Positions 12,001-27,000 of a stretch of DNA of 64,000 nt are shown one piece after another. The notes beneath the pieces are model-generated. The model did not search any database and was not told the origin of the DNA. It worked only from the letters and a program-made list of their open reading frames with translations. Source of the stretch: Branchiostoma floridae (taxonomy: Eukaryota > Chordata > Leptocardii > Amphioxiformes > Branchiostomatidae); NCBI RefSeq assembly GCF_000003815.2, contig NC_049988.1, forward strand, positions 12,767,932-12,831,931. The letters run 5' to 3'. The translations under genes were made by a program, and so were the position numbers. How positions within the stretch are numbered: position 1 is the first letter of the stretch; every line of letters starts with the position of its first letter.

Positions 12001-15000
12001 AATGTCAGAGCTAGAAGCGATATATAATGAACGCCGGAGCGATCTACTTTCCGGATGGTACCCAGGCTAATGATATATAGCATTTATAGCAGTGGAATAT
12101 CAGACTGAGTAGTGCTACAAAATAAGGCAGTTTTTCGTTATCTAGTAGTGCAATATCTCCAGTCGCAAGCGGATGTAAGAAATCATGTAAATCAGCTTCA
12201 CTGCAATCTTTTGCTGATTTTCTGGAGATTCTGACCTTACAAAATTCTTGAAAAGTCCAAGTTCTGTCTATATATGTAACAGCCTGATTTGTCACCGTGA
12301 GTTGAGGGACAGAATTGGCAAATTTTTTGTCCGTTCTGAGCAGCAAAAGTACATTGTATGTCACTGACCCTAAGGATGGAGGGATGAACGCTGGCTAGAA
12401 CCCTGAAACTTCTGACAAATGTTTTCCAAGCAAGAACAACTGATTCAGAAGACTTCTTGGACTAATTTGATTTATACTATAATTGTTTTTTCAGGAGTTG
12501 AAAACATTGCTGTTTGGGTCAGCCTCAGAACAGTTCAATGCAGAATGGAGGAACCAGAGTCTGAGTTTCTGTGATACAGAGGGACTGCGGTTTGGGATTG
12601 TACAGAACAAGGTATGTCTCTGACTCTGCTCTCATATGTATTAATTTTTTTATGAAAAATGGAGTCTGGAGATCTGTGTGTTGAGGCGCCACGCTCCTCT
12701 CTGCATGGAGCAAGCGGAGCTGAGTGAGTGAGTGAGTGAGACGATTCATTTGTAGTCAGCGTTAGCTTTAGAACATGTAATTGTGATGATATTTTGGTAT
12801 GTCAATAGTAAAGAAGACAGAGATCTATTGACCCCCTAGTGTATGACCTTGGTACTGCAGGAAAACTTTTTTTTTGTATCTTTTATCCTGAACATTAGCT
12901 ATCGATTTTTTGTGAGTCAGATATAGTTTTTGCTGTAGCATGAAACACAGGATCCTCATTTTACATCCCATCTTAAAAGACAGGTCCAACCCAAACCGAG
13001 AGACCTTTTTTAGGAGATGGACTTGAACTGATGTCTCCAATCAGCAAAATTAATGCATGTATAGATTCTGAATTAGATCTAGAACCTCAGCTGGGAGGCT
13101 GCTACCAGTTGAGCTACAAGGACATCCCTGATTATTCATTGTTTTTGATTGCCAGTCATCCGAGGTCACATTAGTTAATTTTTTAACTTCTCAGACATTT
13201 AAAAGAAATTGAATATTATATGTTACAAGAAAACGCCCATTCAAACAGATGACAATCTGGCCATAGACTTTTCTGCCCCTGTATCAAACTTTTTAAAGGA
13301 CCATGACCATAAGACCAGGAGTAAAAATGTATTTGTTTATTGTCTGGTAATTTAATTTTCATTTTCCTGATCTTGTAGGGTGGACCCTGTGGTGCACTAG
13401 CAGCTATCCAGGCCTGTATGCTGAAGAGACTGTTGTTTGGGGAGGCTCGGGACAAGACGGCAAACGCTCACAGGTACATGAGTTTAGCATTGTACTATGT
13501 TTAAGATATGATTATGCTGCTGATGTTGCATATAATAAACAGTGTTAAACTAATATGGTGACAGTCAGGTGTAATAACACCACGTGACTGTACAAATGTC
13601 ATGTCAGTGGACTTGCATGTGCCAGAGAGGGACGTTACTCCTAATCTCCAAGCAGATCCTACAGTGCCACAAGATAGTATCAAAGCTGGCCAAGGAGTAT
13701 AGCCGGCTAATAGAGTCAAAAGGGCACCGGAGATCTGCCTTCACTGGAACAGGGAGGAGCATTTCTATTGAATAAAGGTGTCTCTGCCCCTCCCTGTGCC
13801 AATATATTAACAGCTACACAGATATCCAAGGTGCTAATGATTTTACAAGCAATTTATATCTTTATTGGGACAAGTTCATTGACCTGCGCACATCCCTGTA
13901 GGAGATCCACGCCAAACAGGAAGGAGGGTAATTAACACATACACAGCAAGCACAGTTTGATTAGGCAACAATTGGATGTTAATAGCCTTTTGTGAAGCCG
14001 AATGAATGCAGATCCTACGGTGGGTTTGATACTATATTACGCCATCGTGGATCTGCTTGGAGATTACGTTACTCCCACAGTAAGTCCACCCCTAAGACTT
14101 GATATATAAATGTTTTCATTTCTGTATGCCAGATTGCTGAGTCCTGACTCTAGGCTGAGGTCAGAGTGTCTAGCATTGGGACTTGCTGACTTACTATGGA
14201 GGGCTGGGAGGAAGAAACTGGCTGTAGTGGCAATGTGAGTACTTGTGTCACCTGATTATGAAATTATTGATTGTATACAATTATTGTCCGATTCAAATTT
14301 AAAGTCTGTGTCATTAATCTTACATACAAGCCTGCAGACTGAGCCAAATCTGTAAGCCATAATCCATAAGGTTCTGGGTTTGAATTCGTTGATGTGCCAC
14401 TGATATTGTGTCCCTTGTGAAAGCCACTTTACATGACTGTCCTCACTTCACTGAGTAGCTAGGTTTTAATAGGGCTGCCCTTCAAATTGGGCGTAAAGTG
14501 GAGGTCTTTTTTTAGGAGGACTACATCTTGACCACATTAATATCCCACCCAGGGTTGTAGCCAGCACCCGTACTTCTGTCCTTTGACAGTATTTTGCAGC
14601 TGGGGATGGGAAAAAAATTTTGCCCATTCCGTCCTCTGTGAGCAAAATTTAACCCTCAAAATGCACGAAATAGCGTTTCAGAGGGTCTAGATTTCAAACT
14701 TTTCCCTAGAAATGCTACAGCAAAGCCATTCATAATTGAGGAGACGGAAAATGATTTCTGGCTGGCTACAACCCTGATCCCACCACACTTATCAAAAAGG
14801 TTTGGGGTTCTTCCCATTGTAAGTGCTTCAACCCAACAGTCTTTTGGCTGCACCTGAGGCAAATAGCACTGTCGTAGTGAGGTCACCTGAGTGGTGCCGA
14901 ATGGCAGCTTTCTCCAGACTCTTGCAAGGGTGTCACTGGAATGGCAGCTCGCTCCAGACCCTTGCCTATTGTAAGCTCCTTGCAATTCAGCCCCTGGCTG

Positions 15001-18000
15001 CGACGAGAGAGTTGAAGTTAGCCCACCCAATAATACAACAAGAACAATTTAGCCCTGTCAGTCGTATGCTCAATGGCAATTCAATTCTTGGTTACGGTGT
15101 AATACTATGTGGAGATAGTAGTTGGCCCACCTTTCAACTACTGTAAAAAGTAGTTTTGAAACTTTTGCAGTGGTTTAATGTTCGCGGTTTTCACGGTGGC
15201 CACTTCACCGCGAGCTTAAAACCACCACGAACATTTTTCAATGGCAGTAAGAGGATACAGTGCATGGTACTACCGCGAACTTAAAACCACCGCGAAAAGT
15301 CCTTTTTCCAGCTACGGCGAAATTAAATCCCCGCAAACTTAAATACATTTATAGTATTTCTAACAATACTTTCTTCCCTACCTACAGGCCTTCAGGACGA
15401 AAACAGTTCCAGGGAGGGGCCAGATACAGACAGGATAACCTAACAGAAACTGTGAGTTTTGTTACTGTTACATAGAGAAAAATGGACAAAAGTATGTGCT
15501 TTGTCTATCTTTTATTTGTTTGTTTTACTATTTTGCCTTATCAGTTGTCAGTGTTACCAAAGTTTGGAAAAGCTTGTCACCAATTTATGATATTAAGTAT
15601 ATTCAACTGAATAAAAAGAATTGTTAATTTTGTGTATACAATAAAGCTAAAAGTTTCTTTCACAAATCTTGTTTACAGGAAAGCTTTTTGAAGCTTATAT
15701 CAATTCTAAATATTAAGAAAATGTGAAATACACAGTTACAAATTGTTATTTTTTTATTAATAATTTTTTAATCAATTTTCCAAACACAGGGTACACAATC
15801 ATATAGAACAGTTATACCGAAAGGACATGTAGAACACAAAAGAAAGATTAATGAAAATAGAAAAGAGCTATATAATATTATTTTTGGTAGTATGCGACTT
15901 TATTTTCTTTCTCAAACTACCACCTCCTTGCTAAAAGTCTTCACAGCTTAAGTACACATCCCTAAGTGTTAAAACATTAAGTAACAACATTTCTGTCTCC
16001 CCTTACATTAGCTGATGCTGAACACTGTGGACTCCCAGGGGGATTTGGAAGCTTTTATCAAACAGAACATTTCTCTGGTGAGTAACTGAAATGGGTTCCA
16101 TGAAAACTGCAAAAAGCCTGCTTGTAATTCAGAACTTGCACTCTTACTGTTAATTTGGTATTCATGGTATTACATGTACTATATAACATGTACATATCAC
16201 CAAGAAAGATAAAAATGTGTTTGGTAGCAATATCTGTATGTGCATTATAATGTATGTGTGTATGTACATGGATATGTATTGTGCTAAGTGTTAGAAGGAC
16301 AGCAAAACAGTTATGACTTTTCATTTACAGATAATTAATTTTCTTTAGTTAGGATATACAGTCATGTATATTGGAGGAGGGAGCAGTATACATGTATGTC
16401 ATATACGCCTTTTCCATCCACTTGTACCTTTTTTTATCTAATATCTTGATGAGACCTCAAAATGATTAGATTTTTGGTTACTATTATGCATATACCATTC
16501 CTGAAAGATGATAAATTGTACATGTGTATTGCCAAAAGCTTCTTGTTAGAAATTTATGTCTTTGCCACTACCAACATCACTACCAAAAATGACTTTTTTT
16601 TTGTGTATCTTGTTTTTCCTCCTCAGAGAAAATTTATCTTCCAGGAAGAAAATTATTCTGTTCCCAAGAAATCTTGCTTGTCCATGGGGCAAGCAAATTT
16701 TTTGACTCATTTTTGAGATTAATACTCTTACATGAAGAATACTTTTCTTCCATCAAGAGCAAAAATTCTTGTATTTATTAAGAGTTATAAAAAAGCAAGC
16801 ATTTCTAGAATTTTTTCTTGCATCATAAGAAAAAAACAAGAAGATTTTGCTTAAAGTTCTAGAAAATTCTTAGGTGTGAGAAAAATTTTCTTCACCAAAG
16901 AAGAATAAGAAAATTGTTCTTTGTGTGAGAATTAAGATTTTTGGTAGTTTCTTGTTTTGCTTAGAATTCTATTCTTCATTTTCTTCCCACAAGAATATTT
17001 CTCTTCATATAAGAATCGTCCATGAGGTAAGCAAAAGGAGCAAAAATCATTTTTGGTAATGATTGTATTTCTTAATTCTATTTCAGTTTGAGACCAACCA
17101 GTATGCCACTATTCTGGTCCTGTACTCTGCAATCCTGTCTAGAAGTATTGACCAGTAAGAGAATAATATTATATATTTTTTAATGAATCAGATATGAATC
17201 AAATTATTAACCTATTATGTACTTCTTGTCTCTTATTAGATAGACATACAAATGTATACTAGCTACACATAATTATGTACATATATTCAGTACCAAATGT
17301 TCTTTTTAAGCTATATTTTTTATTCCTATTCAGTCTTTCTAATCATTTTAATTAAAAGGGAAATATGTTGGCTATTCATAATGCACACTGTCAGATAAAT
17401 ATGACATCAAATACTAACTTAATGTAGAACAGGGAGTTTGAGAATAATTTCAAAATGCAATTGATCTATTTTTATGCGAAGTAAATCTTTCATAACTCTC
17501 TGTATACAAGCATACTTGTTGCGAAAAAATTTGAGACAGGATTGTAACAGTTTTGATTTGTCTGTTTGTTTCTTTGCTTCTTTGTTAGATTAAAGTCATA
17601 TATATTCTTGAATTTCCTAGTGTCATCTCTGACATGGATGAGCCCACTACCAAGTTGATAGGAGCACACGGCTACTGCACACAGGTGAGGGAATTGTGAC
17701 TGTTTAAAAGAGACCCCTAGTGATATCTATCCAAAGTGCATGCAAGTTTTTGGAGTGCTGTTAGCATCCATTTTTGCTATAAAACAAAATAGGATTTGTG
17801 AAATGTTCCGACTCTCATGAATTCTCTTTTTATTGATATTCTTTAGATAAATTGTTTGAAATATTTGTTAAGCAAAGCAGGCTAAACCCCTTAGAATTCC
17901 AATTTTCTCTGTCCTTGGTACTGAAAACACCAATTTGTTTTAAAACACAAACTGGTCTTTCCTTTCCTACTGCAAAATATTTTCCACGTCAAACTTAAAA

Positions 18001-21000
18001 CAATTTACGGTACATGACATTTACATTCAAACTTTTGCACATATTTTCTATGTATTACCAAATGTTGACAACTTGAATGATATATATTAATTTAGTAATT
18101 TTCCATTACGCTTGTACAAAGCATACATGTATACTACTACCATTATATTCCATTCATACCATGATATATGATTATACACACGAAATTAGTTTGAATTTTG
18201 ACATTTCTTTCCATAATATTGAGTTGACATGAAAACTGACATCAGTTATTTGACATTTGTCCTGTAATTGTATATGAACTTTGCTGCCCTTTCTGTCGAA
18301 ATTGCTTCTAAAACAACATCAGATTTCCCACTAATAAGCATAACCATAATGTTAAGTGACATTTCCAATGGCATTCTTTATCCAAACTGCTATCTTTTAT
18401 ATTCTCTATGACATTTCTGTCACTGGTGATAAACTTCATCTATGTTGGTCCTGTCCCTGGTGCTGAATAACATTTATTAGGGTCTCCTTTTATATTTTCT
18501 GTATGACAGGTTTGTACAAATTCAATAAAGCTCACTTACCCTACAGGTAAGGGTTGGACAAGTTTTCTAAATTTCACTTGTCCTATCAGGCAAGTACATT
18601 TTAGAAAGTTTAATTGCCCGAACTAACTTTTCCGGACATTTAAAAGACATTTGTCTATAAGTATAAGTAAGTATTTTCAATTTCATCATTGGAATTCTTT
18701 TATTGTTGGCTCTACTTTTCTGTATTGATCAATGCTTGATGCTATTTCACTGTGAAAGGTAACATGTAATCTCTTTTATGGAAAAATCTTACTTGCCCGA
18801 TCGGGCAAGTGGGGTAGGACATGCACTTGCCCAATCGGCACTTTCAATTGCTGGGGGCAATCAGGCTAGTGGACTTGTCCAACCCTGGTACAGACCAAGT
18901 ACTGAAACAATCTATATACCGACCTGAAGCAACTTTTCACTGTCTTGATATTCAATGTTTTATCGCTATATGTTTTTGTTTGCAGTGAGCAAATGCTTAC
19001 TTTTTTTCAGTATGTAACAATAAAAAGAAAACCAGACTCATCTGTCGTGACTTAAGACACCCTCTGCCACCTATACTACTAATCTCCAAGCAGATCCTAC
19101 AGTGAGATGAGATAGCGTCATCCCAACATATAGGATCTGCTTTGGGACTACCTTCAAAGTTACTACTGTAAATTATGCAGAAATATTTGCGCTGGATTAA
19201 TGTTCGCGGTTTTTGCGGTGTCCACTTCACCGCAAACATAAAACCACCGACCGCAAACATTTTCCATTATTGTTTTAGACTGCAGTCTATGGTGTTACCG
19301 CGAAATTAAATCCCCGCGAATTTAAGTGCATTTACAGTATTACTAGTTCAACCTGGATATATATAACTCACGAATACAACAGCAAGCTAAATGAACATTT
19401 CTACAGTTTTGTATACCTTTTTAGATTTGATCATTTCTAAGATTTTAACCTTTTTTTTTTGTTGTTTGCAGGAAATGGTGAACCTATTCCTGACGGGAAA
19501 AGCTGTGTCTAACGTGTTTAACGACACGGTGGAGCTGGACTCTGGGGGTGGGGAAACCATGATCCTCAGGGGGGTGGGGAGTAGGAGCGAGATCGGTCTC
19601 CTCTCACTCTTCGAACACTATGGGTCTTGCCAGGTAGGTAACAGTTGCAAGCATAACTTTAAAATCTTGATTTCAGTTTGCCACACCTTTTGCTTCTTTA
19701 TCAATAATTATTGCATCATGAGCCCAAGGTCTACAAAAATATGTGAAAAGAGTTGAAAACCAAAAGTGCCTAAATTATCCTGCCAACACTTTACTTTCAA
19801 ACACCTTTCCAATCAGGTATACTTAACATCAACAGTTACTCTCTTAATACCACCCGATAACAATACAACTGTTACAGTAACCACTTGAGAAAACAAGGGA
19901 TTTGAAGAGATAGATTATACAGTGCATCAGTAGTCCTGAGAAATACAAAAAAATGAATGGATAAAATTTCAAAATGATATTGAGATATTGAAAAAAGTGG
20001 AATTATGGGAATTGATGGTAATTTATCATACTATCATTTTGAAATACAATAAACCAATCTTTTATATAATCGTTTCGATATGACATGCATGTCTTATCAG
20101 AAACAATGGATTGTACATTTTCTTGACAATCACATAGCTTTTGAGCACTCTAGGATTGTTAAAAGTACTAAAAGATAATGTTAGACCAAGATATGAAAAA
20201 GAAGGACCATTATAATTATATTCTTATAGCATGCATGAAAGATGTTTAATAGTCAATTCAAAGTTAATGAAAAACACCATTTTTACTGACAACGGTTACC
20301 ATATTTCTTATGAATCTTGCCATTCACTAAACTTAAAAAATAACACTCTCATAGAAAAAAGGGACACAAAACAACTAGATTGACTGTAAAAATGTATATT
20401 CTCCTTAGCAAACATAACAACATGGTAAAAAAGAAAGGATTTATTCAGGAGCTCCTCTTCTACTAGTCATGTTTCTTCCCTTGAGCTTTGACTGTTGAAA
20501 TAAGGTTTTGAAGACTTAGTGCTCTTTTTTTATATACCTTTACTTCACGCCCATTCCAGGTTGGCACCTACATGAAGACCCCCCGTTACCCCATCTGGGT
20601 GGTGTGCAGTGAGAGTCACTTCTCTGTACTCTTCTGTCTCAGGAAGGAACTCATGAACGACTGGAAATGGACTTTTCTAACCCTACCCCCCTCCCATCCC
20701 ATTCCAGGTTGGCACCTACATGAAGACCCCCCGTTACCCCATCTGGGTGGTGTGCAGTGAGAGTCACTTCTCCGTACTCTTCTGTATAAGGAAAGAACTC
20801 ATGAACGACTGGAAATGGACTTTTCTAACCCTACCCCCCTCCCATCCCATTCCAGGTTGGCACCTACATGAAGACCCCCCGTTACCCCATCTGGGTGGTG
20901 TGCAGTGAGAGCAAGTCTTCTCTGTACTCTTCTGTCTCAGGAAGGATCATTATATATCATGAACGACTGGAAATGGATTTTTCTAACCCTACCCCCCTCC

Positions 21001-24000
21001 CGTCCCATTCCAGGTTGGCACCTACATGAAGACCCCCCGTTACCCCATCTGGGTGGTGTGCAGTGAGAGTCACTTCTCCGTACTCTTCTGTCTCAGGAAG
21101 GAACTCATGAACGACTGGAAATGGACTTTTCTAACCCTGCCCCCCTCCCATCCCACTCCAGGTTGGCACCTACATGAAGACCCCCCGTTACCCCATCTGG
21201 GTGGTGTGCAGTGAGAGTCACTTCTCCGTACTCTTCTGTATAAGGAAAGAACTCATGAACGACTGGAAATACGAGCGCCGCTTCGACCTGTACTACTATG
21301 ACGGACTCGCCAGACAGGACGAACAAATACGCCTCACAGTTGGTAAGCATTTTCTTGATTTAAATCAAAAGCACATTTTTACGAGATTGCATTCAAATCT
21401 GGCTGCGCGTCACCGATATTGTGCCCTTGGAAAAGGTACTTTTCACAGCTTTCCTCAATTTATTCAGGTGCAAATGAGCACCTACATGTAGCTTTGGCCA
21501 GGACCGTCCCTTAAATAGGACGTTACATGGAGGTCCCGTGTCTGGGGAGAGCCACACAACAGGCACATTAAAGAACCCACCACACGTGTGAAGGTGCAGT
21601 GTGGGATGGAGTAAGTTCTTCTGTCTGGAGTTGGTGATTCACTGCAAATCACCTGGACGGGAGACGTGGCACACCAAGTCTTGTATCAGCCAAAGAAAGG
21701 GTATGTCACCCTGAAAGGGACGATAAAACCCCGACGGTATACAGTGAAATCCTGTGCGTCGACCAACTAACTAAATGTTTTTAATTTTTCAAAACCCTAA
21801 AGGTGCTTCAAAATGTTGCCAAGTTGGGGTGCATGTTTCTCTATTTGAGTTTAATGCTGAAATGAATGGCAAATATACCCATGAGAGAAACCCAGTGGAA
21901 CACTTGCAGATGAATGACTATACACTATGAACGTAAACAGTCACTTCTCTGCTATTTCGTCTGGGTCCCTTGACATCTCTAATGTCTGGAATCGCGTTTG
22001 AGCGCTTTTAACAGGTGTTCCAACACTCAAAACAGTCTCCCTTTGATTACGGAAAGGCCAGTTGTCATCAAACGAGTGCTCTAAAACACATTCCTTAATT
22101 CACCAAAAGGTTTGAATGTACAGTTACTCAAATGGGCAGCAGACTTAGTGAACATCCAAGCAAACTACTACTCAATTGGTACTCAGGCTACTTGGAGGTT
22201 ACCAATTTTCAATCAAACTCTTGCCAGACTTTTGATGAATGTACAGAACGTCTTCGTTAGCTTTAGACCTTGAGGCCAAATCTCACCCATTTACAAATCT
22301 TGACGCATTTACCCATGTGGCCAATCAGCAATCTTTCATCATCTTATATAACAAACATTCGTTAATGTACAAACATACATCATGTACTGAGCTTCCGTCC
22401 TGAGAGCAATATATCACTCTTAAAAATGTCATGTTGACGCAATTACCTTCGTGACCAATCAGCATTGTTCAATCAATCTTATGACAAACTTTTGACAATA
22501 TACAATTTTCAAGATACAAGTATGTGTTGATTAGCTTTAGAGCTTCAAGCTGTATGTCACCGGTTAATATGGGAATTTTGACACTTTTATCGCCGTTGCC
22601 AATCAGAAATTGGGCACCTCGCATCTGAAAGATTGTGATAAGCCTTGTTATGACAAGACCTGCAGGTATGCGAAAGCAAAATGGATGCATGTCTTGAGGA
22701 GAAAGGTCAGGGTTTGGGAATTAGTTTACACATGGAAGACTCTGAGTTTTCAACAGTATGTTTTCAACAGCATAAAGCTAGTGTCACGAGGCAGAAAAAT
22801 ACTGTTAATGTTGAGGTTTTCGCAGTGGTTCAATACCGTAATTTTTTGTTTTCAATTGATTTTAGTAGAAACATATCACAGCCAATATAGATGTAAATTT
22901 AAGCATGGGTCACTGGATAAGGTAAATTTTAGTTCATGCATGTAATACTATGTGATATGAAGCACCCAGGGCATGAAGATTTCCAAGAAACCTTACAAAT
23001 ATTTCTTGGAAAACTAATATCAAGGGAACCTTAAACATTGTGTACAGCATGTTACTGCTTTATGCTGTTTTGAGAATTAGCTGAAAATCTTGATGTTACG
23101 TTAATTATTCATGGGAAAGTCTTGCAAGGGTAAAAATCAGAAATGGGCATTAGACTGTTTCTGGAAAACACCAGAATGTTGTTATTAATCTTACGCTGGT
23201 TCACCTTAATCCGAGGTGACCAATATCCGTTGTTTGTAAGAAAAAGCATACTTAAGGATATAAAGTCAACAGACGGTGGTTTCAAATCGGAACATTTTGA
23301 AAATATTGCAAATTTGAAACCACTGTCCGCAGACTTAATACTCCTAAATCTTTTGTTTTTAAAGACAACCGATAAAAAAAAAGGTCACCTCGCGGATAAA
23401 GGTGAACTAGTGTTATAGAGTTCCATAAAATACATTTTGTCTCATATATGTATATACAAGATGTATATTGTTGGCTAGCCTTATTTCTTTCATTTGTTGT
23501 GATTCAGAAAAGATATGATGCTGAACTTGAATATAACATGAAAGCAGATTCTTTTGAATACATTCCAGATAGGTAATGTTACTGAATGAATGATTCAGAA
23601 GGACTTTTAGAAACATTTTAACTCTTTGGAATGATTTTTGTTCTATACTGTATTGATAAAGTTTTGTTTTCTTCTTTAACTTCAGACAACTTACATCCCT
23701 ACCAGCCTCCAGGGGAGGGAGAACTAATACCACCATTGGAGCACTGTATCCGGACAAAGTAAGTGCCAATCAATCAATCAGATATTACTGACTAATCAAT
23801 AACTATCAGCCTGATCAATTAATCTTTGTTAAACTTTGTTTAAGATAATTTTTGCCCTCTGCTTTGAGATTAAGTTTTTTTGTCATTTAATACATAAATA
23901 AAAAAAACAAGTTCCCTATCCATAGCTATTTTCAACATCTGAAAAACAGTTCCACTGCAGTACCTAAGGAAGTCTTTAGGTGGCCCATTCTTGTCTTCCA

Positions 24001-27000
24001 TTTTCCTCACCCCAACCCACACTCTATATGTTATCTATATATTAGGTTAATTACCTATACACAGCTTTTGCGTTATGCTGTACGCAAATAGACAGACATG
24101 CAAACATACTTTCAAATAAAATGCACCGAAAACATCATTCTCTTGGCAAAGGTGATAACAAAAGACACTTGCAATCAATAATATTCAACACAATAACTTA
24201 GATCTGCCTTTACTATAATTGCAAACCTTATCAATGGACATAAGGCCACACCAATTTAATTTCTTGGTTCACGGATTCGGTCGCTCCTATTTTTTGGAAA
24301 AAAAAATAAAAATAAAAATTACCACTCATCAAGTTTTCCCCATTAATGAAACCATTCACCAACTTTCTGGTGTAGCAAATTGGCCTTTATATTATATAAG
24401 CTCCTAAAAGCGTGGGTACAGGTGCTGTGACTGTACAATAATAGTGTTTTTGTACTTTTTTCAAGCTGAAAACTTTTTTTCTTTATATTTTGGATTAGCC
24501 GTTACCTTTACCCAAACCATTTTACAATTTTTATTTTTATTTCGCCCTCTCGCTCCATATTTTTTATGAAAAAATCCGTGAACCAAGAAATTAAATTGGT
24601 GTGGCCTAAGGCCAATTTTACAATTTGCCCTAACCAAATAATGTACAGTACCTAGAATAAATACAGTAACTACTTTTATTGGTGGCTCCAAGAAGTCTGA
24701 AAGGCCTTTCGTACGTCTGAAAGGCAAGTGGCTATTTGCTCTGTACCTATAGACTAATACGTGTAATACTCACCAGTGTTACAATACTCGGGGGGTTGGG
24801 TAATGTTGTTTAAATTGATTTTCTGACTCCTTACACAATATGAAAGTGGGAAATTGTCTATCAGTAATATTTTGTAATTGGATCAAAATGTCAGCATTTT
24901 TTTAGAGAAGAGATCTGTTTCACAAAATACTGTACATGTAGATCCTAAAATATTTCTTATGTTTGTGTTGACCATTTAGCAAGAAATCAACGCACCACAG
25001 ACGTTTTATTCCTCATATTTAAACCAAAAGTTCCATCGCAGTACCTTAGAAAGATGCTAGGGGTCCATTATCAAACTTGCCCTTTATTTCAAACCCTCAC
25101 TCATCTTCTAAATATTCAAATCCATCGACAGCATCTCGAGTTATCTTGTCCACAGACACACACTCACATGCACACTGGCACACACACAGTCAAACCTGCA
25201 TTAGCGGCCACCTTTGTATAGCAACCACCTGGCCATTGCGGTCACTTTTTGTTAGTCCCTTGGATTTTTCCCATTGACTTAAGCATTAAGAAATAGTCTG
25301 TAGCAGCCACCTGTCCAACGCGGCCACGGCTACACGATTTCCGGTCCCATAGATACGAAAACACCGCCTATTGCGATCATACACCAGCCGTATGTTACCC
25401 TGAGCTGAGTTTAGAATCGTAGTTTGGATTTTGGTACGCGTACTGTACACATACATGTATATATAAACAGCACCTAAAAAAATGACCTACTTTACAAACT
25501 TAAGCTAAATGCCAATCTACAAGAAAGTTTGCTTGGCATGTGAATTTGTAATAAGTTTCATGTATGACTCCTTGACAGATCAATTTTTGCATCATTACTC
25601 ATGATAAATAATTTCCGGTGCAGAAACTTTAGAGTACCTGTGATGATTTGGATTAGGCAAAGGATCAGTTAATGATTTCTTGTCACAAAATAATTGGAGA
25701 TGTAAAATTTTCATACTGATTCCCAGTGACATCAAAAGATTCATCAAGATACAAATCCTCTAGTGATGCTATGCAATTTTCTCCTTATAATGAAAGGTTT
25801 ATAATTAAAGTAATTAAAATTAATTGCTGATATTTACCTTTGATCTATCTTGGGCCTTTAAGTGGGATGCAAAACCCTGGATTTCTGTGCATTTAGTTTC
25901 AACAACTTGATTACGTATATGGCTCTCTTACCCGCTTGTAGTTTAAGGGCTCTTGTTTATATTTGAATTATAAATATTAACACTCTGGTTACTATTTTGA
26001 GCCTTAATCTGGAAGCAAAATCCCTGATTTTTGTGCATATTTGTTTTAACGACTTGATTACGTATATGGCTATCTTGCCCTCTTGGACTTAAGGGCTCTT
26101 GTTTTGATTTGAATTATAAATATTTACCACACAGGGAGAGTTTTTAACACTTTATAACTGTTAGAAACGCTCCATAATGCATTCTACCATCACAGATGAA
26201 CTTTTGTGCTAATTTACAACATATGGCTTGTCCTTGGTGCTGAAAATTTAATTGTGAGAGCTACAGCATATTGGATATACAGTCAGACTATAGCGGCCAC
26301 TCAAAGGACTGGAAAAAAGTGGCCACTATAGACAGGTGGCCACTATGAAGAAAATGTTGATCATTTGACCATGAGCAAGCTACACATGATTTTAGTTCCC
26401 ACTAAACTTTCTCACCTCATAACATTGTTTTGATCGGTAAATTCACCAACAAAGACTTGCAGCCAAAATGACCCTGTCAGGAACTCCAAATCCTCACAAA
26501 CTACCATTTCAAACTCGGTGCAGGGTGACATAAGGCTGCAGTATGGTTGCAATAGGCAGTGTTTCTGTATCAACGGGACCGGAAATCGTGTGGCCATGGC
26601 CGCGTTGGACCGGTGGCCGCTAAGCCTATTTCTTAATCATTACAAATCCAAGGGACAGACAAAAAGTGGTCACTATGGCCAGGTGGCTGCTATGCAAAGG
26701 TGCCCGCTAATATAGGTTAGTATACAACCAGCTTCTTTAGAAGTAATGCTGGTTTCTCAGAGCAGAAAAATAACTTGCACAAGTCTAGATCGGCAAGCTT
26801 TTAAAGGATATTTATGGCAGCAAAATGGCTGGTGTGCTTTTGACTGCTGCAGATTTTTAGTGTCGACCAGTTTTTGTCAGTCAATGAGCCCCAGGGTTCT
26901 CACCAGAGCAGTAAAGAAAAGAGTTTTGTGTTTTGTATCCCCTATGCTGACATCTGTATCCCCTATGCTGACATTTGTATCCCCTATGCTGTGATTTGTA

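Noticed and set aside
20572-21161. Four short frames starting [18 protein letters not shown] as separate genes or extra in-frame exons
   Set aside because: They are incomplete tandem units of MINDY4 exon 16 without donors; 148 bp is not a multiple of three and reading through gives a stop.
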